A stretch of 64,000 nucleotides of DNA from Prorocentrum cordatum (GCA_963575745.1 CAUYUJ010017792.1:69194-133193), one strand, 5' to 3'; shown: positions 9,965 to 20,370, counted from the stretch's first letter. Numbers and translations are program-made. Notes: generated by a model from the sequence alone, not told the origin.

Positions 9965-10095
9965 TTTCGGAGCTCCGAACGGATCTCTTGGATCGGCGAT
10001 GGACCACCCTGGCGGCGCCTCCAGCCACCCTCCCTGGCGCGCGCCAGGGAGGGGGGTCCAGCGCCGGTCAGAGAAACCCATGAGGACCTCGGAAA
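9965..10095. repeat. Foldback element, GCGCGGATTT family, copy 5
   Basis: Starts TTTCGGAGCTCCGAACGGAT and CTCTTGGATCGGCG; the inner palindrome is CCCTCCCTGGCGCG / CGCGCCAGGGAGGG; it ends ATGAGGACCTCGGAAATTTT. The TTTCGGAG...CTCGGAAA ends pair. Confidence 0.8.
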
Positions 10096-10149
10096 TTTTA
10101 CCATTATGCAGATTGCCTCCGCACTCGATGGGTTGGGGGTGGCTAGGCT

Positions 10150-10306
10150 TAGGTCGGGCATGTCCTCCTACAGGCGGATTTTGGGCGAAATCAAGAAAAA
10201 AACCAAAACAATATTCAAAACAAATCAAAAATAACAAAACATCGTCCCCAGCTTATTTGTGTTACAAATGTTGGATACTCCTCCTGCAGAGGGACAGGCC
10301 CGACTT
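10150..10306. mobile_element. MITE-like element, AGGTCGGGC family, copy 2 (157 bp)
   Basis: Left AGGTCGGGCATGTCCTCCTA followed by CAGG; right CCTGCAGAGGGACAGGCCCG followed by ACTT, an imperfect inverted repeat of about 24 bp. The interior is AT-rich (AAAACCAAAACAATATTC). Same length as the 7.4-kb copy. Confidence 0.85.
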
Positions 10307-10956
10307 CAGGCTAGGCTGGTTAAAAGCTCTCGGCACGCCTCACACACATTTGTTTGGGTGTCGCGGCCTCGCGCGCAGCGGCGAGGCAGAGCAAGCCGAA
10401 CAGGCAGCACGGGGCGAGTGCGCGCGGCCAGGCCCTCTGATGCGGGAGCAATTTGGATCGACCGCACAGGACCACCCGGGCAGGGTCAGGAGTGGGGCGT
10501 GATCAAATTGCAACAACCTCAGAGATATCGGCGTCGACGAACGACACCAACCGGGTACGGAGACTGCGCCCGGCTGAGCACGCGACGAGACGGGCTGCCA
10601 GAGAGACTGCCCGCGGTGGCGGAGACGGCGGAGGACGCGAAAGCAAGTGGGAAGACAGGGTGGAAGGACTGCAGCAGCGTAAAGCAGCAGGAACGGGAAG
10701 GGCGCGTGGCCGCACTGGGCTAGCGCCCCGCCTCGCACACCCTGCATACCGTGGCCGCCAGGCATAATGCGTGCCGGTGCTCCCAGGGTGCCCCGCTTCG
10801 TGCCTTCGACGAATGATGACTAAAAAACCACGGGATTCAGGCTCTAAGTGTGAGGATGCTCCCTCAGGCCCTGAGTATCCCGCCTCGAGCTTCTGGGTGG
10901 GAATCGCTCCAGAGGTAGAAGGTAGATGGTATGGGCCCCAGAGAAAGAGCATCAAC
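10307..10956. other. No gene seen
   Basis: GC-rich unique DNA. Both strands carry open frames of 100-180 codons but they are Arg/Pro/Ala-rich and match nothing recognised. Confidence 0.5.
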
Positions 10957-11094
10957 TTTCGACGGTCCGCGCGGATTTCTTGGATCTGCGCTGGACTCCC
11001 CCTGAGCTGTGCGCAGCGCGCCAGGGTCGGCGCCAGAGGCGACACCAGGGGGTCCAGCGCTGATGCCAGAAATCCGCGCGGAGCGTCGAGAAAT
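10957..11094. repeat. Foldback element, GCGCGGATTT family, copy 6
   Basis: Left TTTCGACGGTCCGCGCGGAT followed by TTCTTGGATCTGCGCTGGAC; right GTCCAGCGCTGATGCCAGAA followed by ATCCGCGCGGAGCGTCGAGAA. The arms pair over about 40 bases with few mismatches. Confidence 0.9.
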
Positions 11095-11136
11095 GATGCT
11101 TGTGCAGGGTTTTTTTCTCCCGGGTCCTTGTGTCGG

Positions 11137-11308
11137 GGACATATTGACCCAGGTCAATCCAGACCCGGGCCAGTCGGGCCTTGCAAGATTCTGCAAATCC
11201 TGCAGGATCCTGCACCCAAGCCCAGGTCAGTGCACCCCTGACTCTGCAGGATCCTGCAAGATCCAGCGCTCTGGCTGACCTCCGGTAGCATTGACCCATG
11301 TCTCTTAA
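11137..11308. repeat. Dispersed repeat, GGATCCTGCA family, copy 1
   Basis: Matches 19,868-20,025 block for block: CATATTGACCCAGGTCAA, CGGGCCTTGCAAGATTCTGC, GGATCCTGCACCCAAGCC, CTCTGCAGGATCCTGCAAGA, GCGCTCTGGCTGAC, and ATTGACCCATGTCTCTTAA at the right end. Short palindromes (CTGCAGGATCCTGCA type) recur inside. Confidence 0.85.
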
Positions 11309-12589
11309 ACCTCGATCCCGCCCCTCCCCTCCGCTACCAGCGGGGCCGCGCACGGCGACAACAGCGCCGAACACCGACCGAACCGACAGCGGAACCGAAA
11401 CCGACCGAGATCGGCAGGCCGCAAACAGCATAGAAGGGCGCAACAACGCAGCAGCGACACAATCACCGACCGAGCCGAACCGGCCGAGCGCAACCGGCTG
11501 CGACGCAGCCGCACCGACCGAACCGCGAACGCCCTGCACCGCAGGCGAACGCACATACCTGTGGCCGCGGCCTCGCGGGCCGAGCCCCCCGGCCGCGACC
11601 CCGCGGACACGGGGCGAGTTTTCGCGGACCTCCCGCGCGGGCCGCAACCAATCGACAGCGTGTCCGCGGGAGCGCGCCCACGCGGGCCCACACCGCGAGG
11701 GCGCCCAGCACGGATGTCATCGCCGCTCCTGGCTTGAGCGGGGCGGTGCGGAGGCTGCCCCGGGAACACGGGGGCGGCGGCGGGCGGCGGGTCTCGGGCG
11801 CGGCCTGACCGGCCCCGAGCTGACCATCTCCTCCCGCGTCGTGATCCTCGCCTTGCAGGCTTCCCTCTGGCCGCATAGGGACGTCACGGACGGGGGCGGT
11901 TTGCTCCCTGCGGTTCTGGGATGAGGGGGCGTCCAAGCCGCCGCGGCCTCGACAGGGACACCATTCCCTGGGAGAGGGGGGGGGTTCAGCCCTCGCCCCG
12001 AAGGGCGCCTCGACCTTCGTCCGAGCGGGCGCGGGCGCTCCCGGGCATGGGGCAGGATTCGGGCACCTGCCCACGCTGGTGTTTGCGGACTCCCAAGATT
12101 GGCTTCTGGAGAGGCCAAGCTCGGGACGAGGAGACGGCGGGAGGGCTGGCGTGAGGGAGGGCTGGCGCGAGGTAGGGAGGGGCTGGGAATTTTAAGAGGG
12201 GGAAGGAGGAGTAGGAAGAGAAGTACGACTAGAAAAAAAAGGAGGGGTAAGATGATGGCGGGAGAAGGGGGATGAGCGAGAAAGGGGGGGGGTAGTTAGA
12301 GAAATGGGAGGGGGGAACAAGACAAACGGAACGGAACGGAACGGAACGCCAGTGCGGGCATGCGCCCGGGCCCCTGGAGGGCGGGGCAAGTGAGGCCATG
12401 GCCTCGCATGAGAGACTGCGCGCGCCGGGCGCCTACCCAGGGAGGTGCGCATGTGACCAAATGATCTGCCAAATGCTCCCAATCCTCTGTCGCAGCCGGT
12501 TGTAGCTATGCGGTGTCATTGGAATCGTATTGCGTTCATGGTGTCTGGCGTGGGTGGCGGCGGAAGTAGAGAGCCGGATCCCTAGAGGT
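11309..12589. other. Long GC-rich stretch, no recognised gene
   Basis: 1.3 kb of very GC-rich DNA with overlapping open frames on both strands (for example 11,298-11,924 plus and 11,463-12,074 minus). Their predicted products are Arg/Pro/Ala-rich and share no family signature, which is what high GC produces by chance. A short (GGAAC)n run lies at about 12,329-12,349 and purine-rich sequence spans about 12,190-12,330. Confidence 0.5.
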
Positions 12590-13140
12590 TAGAGGTCGGA
12601 ATACTCAGCTGCTCAACGCTGGAGGTCGATTGGTGAAGGTGGCAGCGGAGAGTCGGATGCTGGAGGCTGGGGGTCGGAATGCTGAGCTGGTGGACGCTGG
12701 AGGTCGATTGGTGGCGGTGGAAAGGGAGAGTCCGATGCTGGAGGTTAAACGTCGGAATGCTGATTGGCGGAGGTGGAATTGGAGCGTCGGATGCTAGATG
12801 CTGGCGGTCGGAATGCTCAGCTGCTCGCCGCTGGAGGTTGCTAGGTGGAGGTGGAAACGGACGTCAAATTCTAAGGGTTGGAAGTCGAAATGCTGAGCTG
12901 GTGGGCGCTGGAGGTCGATTGGTGGAGGTGGGAATGGAAGAGTCGGATGCTAGAGGTTGGAAATCAGAATGTTGAGCTGGTGATCGCTGGGGCTCGATTG
13001 GTGGAGGTGGACGTGGAGAGTCGGATTCGGCTGCTAGTGGTTCGAGGTCGGAAGCTGAGCTGGTCGGCGTTGGAGGTCGACAGGTGGAGGTGGAGGTGGA
13101 GGTGGAGGTGAAGAGTCGGATGCTACTGCTCCGCGGAAGC
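12590..13140. repeat. 78-bp tandem repeat array, about seven units
   Basis: GCTGGAGGTCGATTGGTG-type anchors occur at about 12,619, 12,697, 12,831, 12,908, 12,987 and 13,070, spaced 77-83 bp except for one degenerate unit between 12,697 and 12,831. Each unit also has GAGAGTCGGATGCT and GGTCGGAATGCTGAGCTGG. It ends exactly where the LINE 3' end begins. Confidence 0.9.
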
Positions 13141-15905
13141 ATCAGGAGTGGACAGCATGACAGATTGCGTCTCCAATCTCGTAAACTGCGTCGTAGGCCG
13201 CCAATTTGAGCCAATCTAAGTTGTTCACGTCGTAGATATTCTGGGCGGGTCGCTCTTGCACGCCATGGGACACCAAGAATATCGCGCACGTCATCGCCCC
13301 ATCCCTTCCGCTATCCTCCAGAATTGGTATGCCTCTTCTGAGATGTATGGAGGCTTGAATGCCAGTTGACAACGCATTGAGGTTATTATCGTGGGGACTG
13401 TTTCGCCACTCTCGTGGCACATCGCCGCACCATTCGTCGATGCCTCATAATCCAATTGCTCATACTTTGTTTGTGCATGGGGCTTTCTGCTTGACCTTTC
13501 GTGCGCTTGATGGATTCGGCCCGTGATTCCAAGACAAGGTTCTCGCGTGCGACGTTCTTCTCGTTGTCGATGTTGCGGATGTTTGCAGTGTTGATTTCTC
13601 CGTTTGGGTGGGTACCTGGCGGTCGGTTGCGTTTGGCTTCTGCGTGCGTGTCGTCTTGGTGGGATTGCGGTTCAGTCGTCGCTGGTGTCGTGCGTTGGTC
13701 GGTCGCACTGTGTGTCGGTCTCGTGTTGGCGGTGCTGCGTCGTCGCGGGAGCCGACAATCATTTGTGACATGCATCGTTGGGTGCATCGAGATTGTTGTC
13801 GTAAAGGCTCGGTCAGAGTCTAAGTGGTCGCCCCGTATAGTACCGTCGGTGTGACAGTGCCTTCGCAGAGCCAGAGTCTGTGCTTCAAGGGGTAATGCGT
13901 CGCTGTGAGTTCTTGTTCATGAGCCGCGCAGGCTGCCCAGCAAACCATGATCCGGTGATGCGCCTCGGTGTGTATGGCGTCGTCGAAGCCGATCTGCTGC
14001 CCCGCGTACTTGACTGACCCACCGTGAGGTAAACAACCGATCTCCATGCTGTTGGTGTTCACCCAGGAGGTGCCGTGCTCTCCGGGTCCTGTCAAATTCG
14101 TCCGGATCATCGTCTTGTCCGGGTGGGTGTGGAGGCCGTGCTGTGGTGCCGCTATGGCCCCTTGTCCAGGCAGTGTCGTTCAACGCGGCAGGGTGCGGCT
14201 CGTCAGGAGGACGCCGTCGGCAAAGCGCAGGTTGGTGAGAGATAAGTCTTTACTGAAGCCGAGTTGGACGCTTTGGTTGCGCCTTTCCCACGCGGTGACA
14301 AGTGGGCGCATGGTGTCCAAGAAGCGAATTGACAAGTAGTGACCTAAGGCGATCGCCCAACTTCGTGCCCCTCTGCAATTTGTATGTGCGGTTGGTCGCG
14401 TTTGTCCGCGCAGTGGCTGTTTGGGCTGAATACATATTCCAGAAGAGGTGCATGTAGCCTGGTGCGGCCCCTTGGCTCTTGAATGCGGTCCAGGAGGCTC
14501 TCGTGCTCAATCGCGTCGAAGGACTTCTTGAAGTCCAGCGTCGCTATCCAATAAGGTTGGTGAAGAGGTGATCTGACGTCGGACGTCTCGGGCGGCTGCA
14601 GTCTTTTGTGGAGAAGCTTGCTGACAAGTTTTTAGAGGAGGGGTATGGTGCAGATTGGTCTGTGATTCTGGGGTTGCGCGAGGTCGCGTTGCGTGAGGTC
14701 GCCCGCTTTCGGGACTACTGTGATGACTGTCTGTCGCCACCTCTGCGGAGTAGGCGCATCAGCTTGTACGACAATGCTGTGTAATTGGAATTCGGCTCGT
14801 TTGAGTTACATGGGGGCGTGCTTCAACATGTCGGCTCTGATTCCAATCGCGCCAGGCACTTTCTCCACTTGAGGTTGGACAATCCCATGTTGAGCTCAGC
14901 TCGTGGACTCTCAAAGGCGGCACCGTGTCGTCAGAAGGCTCAGGTGGTGAAGATTGTCGCGTGGAGTGCTACAACTGCTCGTAGAAATCTGCAAACACAT
15001 TCGCAATTAAATCTCTGCTGGCGTGCTTCGTGTCGTTTTGCCGCGCATTTCCGTGATTAGTGCACGTTTCCGCCCTGATTCGATGGTCGTGACGTGCTTT
15101 AGTCCACGGTAGTCCTCGAGTGCGGAGCTGATCTGCGTACGTCGTGTGGCTCGTTTTCGCCGTCGTATCTCTTGTCGGATGTGCTTTCGGACCTAGCATC
15201 GAGACTGTGTGCTGTCATTCGGGATGGTGCGCCGCTGCTGGATCAGCGCTTGGAGGCGCATTTTGGTCGAGAGGTGCAGTCTCAATTGCGCCGGTTCCGC
15301 AATGATTTTGTCGTAGCTTCCAAACCGGACGTCTCAACATGGTTGCTGGGCTCTTCTGGCGGTCGGGATAGGTTTGCTGCAGAGGGAACCTCTTAGGCCG
15401 GTGTGCGATACGCCTCAATGTTGGCGTTGGCCCAGCTGCGGGTGGTCGTGCTGCTCGTCGTGCTGGCGGTTTGTGGTTTGGCTGGTGCTGCTCGTCGTGC
15501 GTGTGCCGGTCGGTGGAGACGCATCCCTGGAGGCAGAAGTGCGCGACCACGGCATGGTGATCTGAACTTAAGTCCAGTGCGTTGTTCGCCTCCACGTTGC
15601 GGCATTGCCAGGATAGGCGTCTGGACGCAAGGATGTAGCCGAATTGCTTCTCGGAACCATTGCTGTGAATGTACGTTACTTGCTTCCCCGCGGCATTGTT
15701 GAAAAAATGTGCGTAACAACAAGGCATTATGAAGATGTCAACGCACGTAACAAAACCCCTCTCGAATCACATTTCCCAAACGCATGATTTCTGGTGATCC
15801 GGGCGTCAGTCCTAGGGTCGTCTTCGTCGGAGTCGTCGTCGTGACGCATGGGTCCGATTGCATCCAGGCGTTCACCTTGCGCAATACACCCTCCAGCCCA
15901 AATCA
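13141..15905 (-). mobile_element. LINE retrotransposon, endonuclease C-terminus plus reverse transcriptase (decayed)
   Basis: Read right to left. The EEP endonuclease tail is at about 15,905-15,560 (CIAQGERLDAIGPM; TYIHSNGSEKQFGYILASRR; LDLSSDHHAVVAHFC). After a linker comes the reverse transcriptase at about 14,800-13,850: motif A ATLDFKKSFDAIEHESLL (about 14,490-14,545), then FWNMYSAQTATARTNATN, YKLQRGTKLGDRLRSLLV and the catalytic-box position RFADG (14,213-14,227). Next VKYAGQQIGFDD and TVTPTVLYGA (to about 13,825), and finally a NWIMRHRRMVRRCATRVA tail and a KGWGDDVRDILG segment near 13,330-13,280. Several frame changes and stops separate these pieces, and the FADD box has lost its second Asp, so it cannot be autonomous. 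The protein would nick the target and copy the RNA into DNA. Its N-terminal part lies at 19,435-19,850, beyond an insert. Confidence 0.9.
14213..14224 (-). other. Reverse-transcriptase catalytic box, FADG instead of FADD
   Basis: The codons read TTT GCC GAC GGC. In reverse transcriptases the two adjacent Asp of the [YF]xDD box bind catalytic metal ions; the second is Gly here, one A-to-G change from GAC. Confidence 0.85.
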
Positions 15906-16254
15906 CAGGATATTTTCCCCCATATCAAAAGAGATGGGGTTCTAGTTATTCCCCATATCCAAAGAGATGGAGTTCTTGTTATTGGCAGACCGCGCCGGAG
16001 GAACACAGGAACACCCTCACCTCCTCTGACTCACTCATTACTCAGACTCACTCATCACTCGGACTCAGTCATGACTCAGACTCATCATTCATCACTCAGA
16101 CTCACTCATCACTCAGATCCACTCATCACTCGGACTCACTCATCACTCAGACTCACTCGTACTTGTGCTCTTACATTCACTACACTCACTCAGGTCCACT
16201 CATCGGATGACTCACACACAACACACTGATGTTGAGGATGTCTCAGGCGATTCG

Positions 16255-16735
16255 CTCGTCTCAGCACTCTAAAGGGGAGCGGCGGGGGGGTATTGCACGG
16301 GTGCCCGTTCGCGGAATTTTGCGGGGAGGCTCGAGCGGTTTGCCTGTTTTCTGTCCCAACATCCTTCGCTTTCGTAGCAGATTTGGAGGATGTCTCGAGC
16401 GAGGCGCTCATTTTCACGTTCCTGAGGGGAGCGGCGGGGGGGTATTGCACTCGGCCCCTTTCGCGGGATGTTGTGGGGATGTCTCGAGCGGTTTGCCTGT
16501 TTTCTGTCCCAACATCCTTCGCTTTCGGAGCAGATTTGGAGGATGTCTCGAGCGAGGCGCTCATTTTCACGTTCCTAAGGGGAGCGGCGGGGGGGTATTG
16601 CACTCGGCCCCTTTCGCGGGATTTTGGGGGATGTCTCGAGCGGTTTGCCTGTTTTCTGTGCCAACATCCTTCGCTTTCGGAGCAGATTTGGAGGATGTCT
16701 CGAGCGAGGCGCTCATTTTCACTCCCCAGGTGGGC
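16255..16735. repeat. 153-bp tandem repeat, three units
   Basis: TCGAGCGGTTTGCCTGTTTT recurs at 16,331, 16,484 and 16,636. Units include TTCGCTTTCGGAGCAGATTT and GAGGATGTCTCGAGCGAGGC. The period is 51 codons, so any frame open in one unit stays open through the array. Confidence 0.9.
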
Positions 16736-16796
16736 CAGATGTTGAGGATGTCTCGATCGGTTTGCTTGTTTTGGTGGCCAGGCTCGTGGGCGCAGA

Positions 16797-17055
16797 TTCT
16801 TCTCAGGATGCCACAGGAGGCTCCAACAGGCTCCAGGAGGCCCCAGGAGACCACATGAGGTCCCAGGAGGCATCAGGAGGCCACAGAAAGACTCAAGAGG
16901 CCACAGGATGTCCCAAGAGGCTCCAGGAGGCCCCAGGAAGCTCCAGAAGGCCTCAGGAAACCACAGGAGGCCCCAGGAGGCAACAGGAAGCGCCAGGAGG
17001 CCTCGGAAGGCAACAGGAGGCCCCGAGAGGCCCCAGGAGCAGGAGGCCTCAGAAG
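16797..17055. repeat. CCCAGGAGGCC minisatellite (unit 1)
   Basis: Degenerate ~11-12-bp repeats of the form CCAGGAGGCCCCAGGA. The counterpart in unit 2 is at about 18,625-18,885; short extra patches lie at 17,345-17,430 and 19,165-19,255. Confidence 0.9.
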
Positions 17056-17618
17056 GCAACAGGAGTGGCTCCAATCCCATGTGTTTTACGTATGCTCCTA
17101 TCGATTGGGCCTCACCTGGAGCACGATTATTTGGTGTAATACGTATGTTTCTATATATTGTCCTTCTCCTGTGTACACAATCCTGCATGTTTTACGTATG
17201 TTCCTATATGTTGGGCCTCTCCTGGGGCACGAGTCCTTGGTGTTTTACGCGTGTTCCTATAGATTGCCCTTCTCCTGCGGCTCTAATCCACAATGTTTGA
17301 TGTACGTCTGTTGCTATAGATTGCGCCTCTCCTGGGGCACGAGACCTCCCTAGGAGGTCCCAGGAGACCCCAAGAGGCTCCTGGAGACCCCAGGAAGCCC
17401 CAGTAGGTTTCAGGAGGCCCCAGGGGGCCCCAGGCTCATGCACAAAGACGCGCTCGTACTACTGAGGCTCATTCACACTCCAATTCATTCGCAATTAGAT
17501 TTATGTCCAGACCGTCACAACTGAAGCCCGTGTATATTCGAAAGCTCTTGCGCCTAGACATTCACGGCGGACAGGTCCATGCGAATAGATGCGCATATGG
17601 GGAGCTCCACGCAGTGAA

Positions 17619-17856
17619 TAATTGGCAGACCGCGCAGGACGAACACAGGAACACCCTCACGTCCTCTGACTCACTCATCACTCAGACTCACTCATCACTC
17701 GGACTCAGTCATGCATGACTCAGACTCATCACTCACCACTCAGACTCACTCATCACTCAGACTCACTCATCACTCAGACTCTTTCATCACTCAGACTCAC
17801 TCGTACTTGTACTCATACATTCACAACACTCACTCACGTCCACTCATCGGATGACT

Positions 17857-17891
<35 letters not shown>

Positions 17892-19432
17892 ATATTGAGG
17901 ATGTCTCAGACGATTCGCCTGTTTCAGCACTCTAAGGGGAGCGGCGGCGGGGTATTGCACTCGGCCCCTTTCGCTGGATTGTGTTGGGATGTCTCGAGCG
18001 GTTTGCCTGTTTTCTGTCCCAGCATCCTTCGCTTTCGGAGCAGATTTGGAGGATGTCTCGAGCGAGGCGCTCATTTTCACGTTCCTAAGGGGAGCAGCGG
18101 GGGGGTATTGCACTCGGCCCCTTTCGCTGGATTTTGTGGGGATGTCTCGAGCGGTTTGCCTGTTTTCTGTCCCAACATCCTTCGTTTTCGGAGCAGATTT
18201 GGAGGATGTCTCGAGCGAGGCGCTCATTTTCACGTTCCTAAGGGGAGCAGCGGGTGGGTATTGCACTCGGCCCCTTTCGCGGGATGTTGTGGGGATGTCT
18301 CGAGCGGTTTGCCTGTTTTCTGCCCCAACATCCTTCGCTTTCGGAGCAGATTTGAAGGATGTCTCGAGCGAGGCGCTCATTTGCACGTTCCTGAGGGGAG
18401 CGGCGGGGGGTATTGCACTCGGCCCCTTTCGCAGGATTTTGTTGTGGGGATGTCTCGAGCGGTTTGCCTGTTTTCTGTGCCAGCATCCTTCGTTTTCGGA
18501 GCAGTGTTGGAGGATGTCTCGAGCGAGGCGCTCAGTTTCACCTCCTAGGTGGGCCAGATGTTGAGGATGTCTCGATCGGTGTGCTTGTTCTGGTGGCCAG
18601 GCTCGTGGGCGCAGATTCTTCTCAGGATGCCACAGGAGGCTCCAACAGGCTCCAGGAGGCCCCAGGAGACCACATGAGGTCCCAGGAGGCATCAGGAAGC
18701 CACAGAAAGACTCAAGAGGCCACATGATGTCCCAAGATGCTCCAGGAGGCCCCAGGAAGCTCCAGAAGGCCTCAGGAAACCACAGGAGGCCCCAGGAGGC
18801 AACAAGAAGCGCCAGGAGGCCTCGGAAGGCAACAGGAGGCCCCGAGAGGCCCCAGGAGCAGGAGGCCTCAGAAGGCAACATGAGTGGCTCCAATCCCATG
18901 TGTTTTACGTATGCTCCTATCGATTGGGCCTCACCTGGAGCACGATTATTTGGTGTAATACGTATGTTTCTATATATTGTCCTTCTCCTGTGTACACAAT
19001 CCTGCATGTTTTACTTATGTTCCTATATGTTGGGCCTCTCCTGGGGCACGAGTCCTTGGTGTTTTACGCGTGTTCCTATAGATTGCCCTTCTCCTGTGGC
19101 TCTAATCCACAATGTTTTATGTACGTCTGTTGCTATATTGCGCCTCTCCTGGGGCACGAGACCTCCCTAGGAGGTCCCAGGAGGCCCCAAGGGGCTCCTG
19201 GAGACCCCAGGAAGCCCCAGTAGGTTTCAGGAGGCTCCAAGAGGCCCCAGGCTCATGCACAAAGACGCGCTCGTACTACTGAGGCTCATTCGCACTCCAA
19301 TTCATTCGCAATTAGACTTATGTCCAGGCCGTCACAACTGAAGCCCGTGTATATTCGAAAGCTCTTGCGCCTAGACATTCACGGCGGACAGGTCCATGCG
19401 AATAGATGCACATATGGGGAGCTCCACGCAGT
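17619..19432. repeat. Composite unit 2 of the LINE insert (~1.81 kb)
   Basis: Second copy, with four 153-bp repeats and a (CA)n tract at about 17,860-17,888. Confidence 0.85.
17930..18547. repeat. 153-bp tandem repeat, four units
   Basis: The same repeat as at 16.3 kb, with anchors at 17,994, 18,147, 18,300 and 18,455. Confidence 0.9.
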
Positions 19433-19434
19433 GA

Positions 19435-19850
19435 AAACATTGTTTCGCGAGCTTCGGCGTGCCACGCAGAAACAGCGTGTACAGTTGCTCCACGCGTTGG
19501 TCAATGTATCCTGCGTCTGGGAAATACACTGTGACTAACAATAGCTTGAATGAGCCTTGACGTATGTGGAGCGCTGCAAGTCTAGCGCTAACACCTTGAA
19601 ACTGTTTGACGTGTTTGCTCCATCGTTTGTGCACCAGCACGCCAAACCTGTGAGAAGGCTGACCATGACCATTTCCGACGAAAATTTAGCCTTCGGGAGT
19701 CTCCCACATCTGTGAAGCTGCTATCCTCCAAATCTGGTTGAATATTATGAAGTCTCCATGTTTTGTGCCCATCTCGATGATCACCTCATCAATGCGGTCA
19801 CCGTTGAGAGGACGTGCATGTTTGTGAAATGCCGTCATTGACCACGTGCT
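19435..19850 (-). mobile_element. LINE endonuclease domain, N-terminal part
   Basis: The minus strand reads ARPLNGDRIDEVIIEMGTKH, then FGVLVHKRWSKHVKQF, SARLAALHIRQGSFKLLLVT and VYFPDAGYIDQRVEQLYT. This is the first half of an apurinic-type (EEP) endonuclease of a non-LTR retrotransposon, with an in-frame TAA at about 19,686. The text stops at KLAKQCF (about 19,440), where homologous proteins continue with the GDFNA block; its continuation (VIWAGG...CIAQGERLDAIGPM) is found at about 15,905 in the same orientation. The two parts therefore belong to one element split by the 3.5-kb insert. Confidence 0.85.
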
Positions 19851-19867
19851 GTCTTGGGCTGTCGGGA

Positions 19868-20025
19868 ACGTACTGACCCGGGTCAAACCAGGACCCAGAT
19901 CAATCAGGCCTTGCAAGATCCTGCACCCAAGCCAGGGTCAATGCAACCCTGGCTCTGCAGGATTCTACAAGATCCGGCGTTCTGGCTGACTCCCGTTTGA
20001 ATTGACCCCCGTCTCTTAAGCCCCG
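19868..20025. repeat. Dispersed repeat, GGATCCTGCA family, copy 2
   Basis: CTGACCCGGGTCAAACCAGG, CAGGCCTTGCAAGATCCTGC, ACCCAAGCCAGGGTCAATGC, CTCTGCAGGATTCTACAAGA and TTGACCCCCGTCTCTTAAGC match 11,137-11,308. It lies directly upstream (5') of the LINE endonuclease. Confidence 0.85.
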
Positions 20026-20203
20026 AGGCTGTGGCTTGATGGTCGCGCAGATGGATTGGTTGACTTAGCTAACTGTGAAAACTTAGCATGTGCGGAGGGG
20101 CCTGAAGAATGCAAGGGAGAACGTCGCCGTCGACATGTGTGAAATCGGCTCTACCCTGCCTGTGCTGCTGTGGAGGTGTGGAGGGCTGAGCTGCTTGGAG
20201 GTG

Positions 20204-20370
20204 GGAGTAGGAGGGAGGGAGGGAGGGATGGGGGCAGGGGAAAAGGAGGAAGAGAAGGATGAGGAGGAGGAGGAGGAGAAGGAAGAGGAGGAGGAGGAGG
20301 AGGAGGAGGAGGAGGAGGAGGAGGAGGAGGGGGGGGGGGAGGAGGAGGAGGAGGAGGGGTGGCGGGAGGG
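20204..20370. repeat. Purine tract, GGA/GAG repeats
   Basis: About 165 bases almost purely A and G on the plus strand. Long open frames here (poly-Glu, poly-Arg, poly-Ser/Pro antisense) are compositional artefacts. Confidence 0.95.

Larger units (their letters stand above)
15979..17618. repeat. Composite unit 1 of the LINE insert (~1.64 kb)
   Basis: First copy, with three 153-bp repeats. Unit 1 and unit 2 differ by scattered substitutions, so the duplication is not brand new. Confidence 0.85.
15906..19434. repeat. 3.5-kb insert splitting the LINE, two tandem copies of one composite unit
   Basis: Unit 1 (about 15,979-17,618) and unit 2 (about 17,619-19,432) carry the same order of parts: TTGGCAGACCGCGC start, ACTCATCACTCAGACTC repeats, a 153-bp tandem repeat, CCCAGGAGGCC minisatellite, a GTTTTACGTATG...TTGGGCCTCTCCTGG block repeated about four times, a second CCCAGGAGG patch, then a unique end (AAGACGCGCTCGTACTACTG to GAGCTCCACGCAGTGAA). 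Unit 2 has one extra 153-bp repeat and a (CA)n tract. A 36-bp duplication (CCCCATATC...AGAGATGG) sits at the left edge, about 15,918-15,977. No clear target-site duplication was found around the insert. Confidence 0.85.

Noticed and set aside
11298-12118. Overlapping 130-200-codon frames in the GC-rich block
   Set aside because: Open on both strands, Arg/Pro/Ala-rich, with no motif; expected by chance at this GC content.
13501-15702. Plus-strand frames across the LINE
   Set aside because: Antisense to the endonuclease/reverse-transcriptase text, which is clearly on the minus strand.
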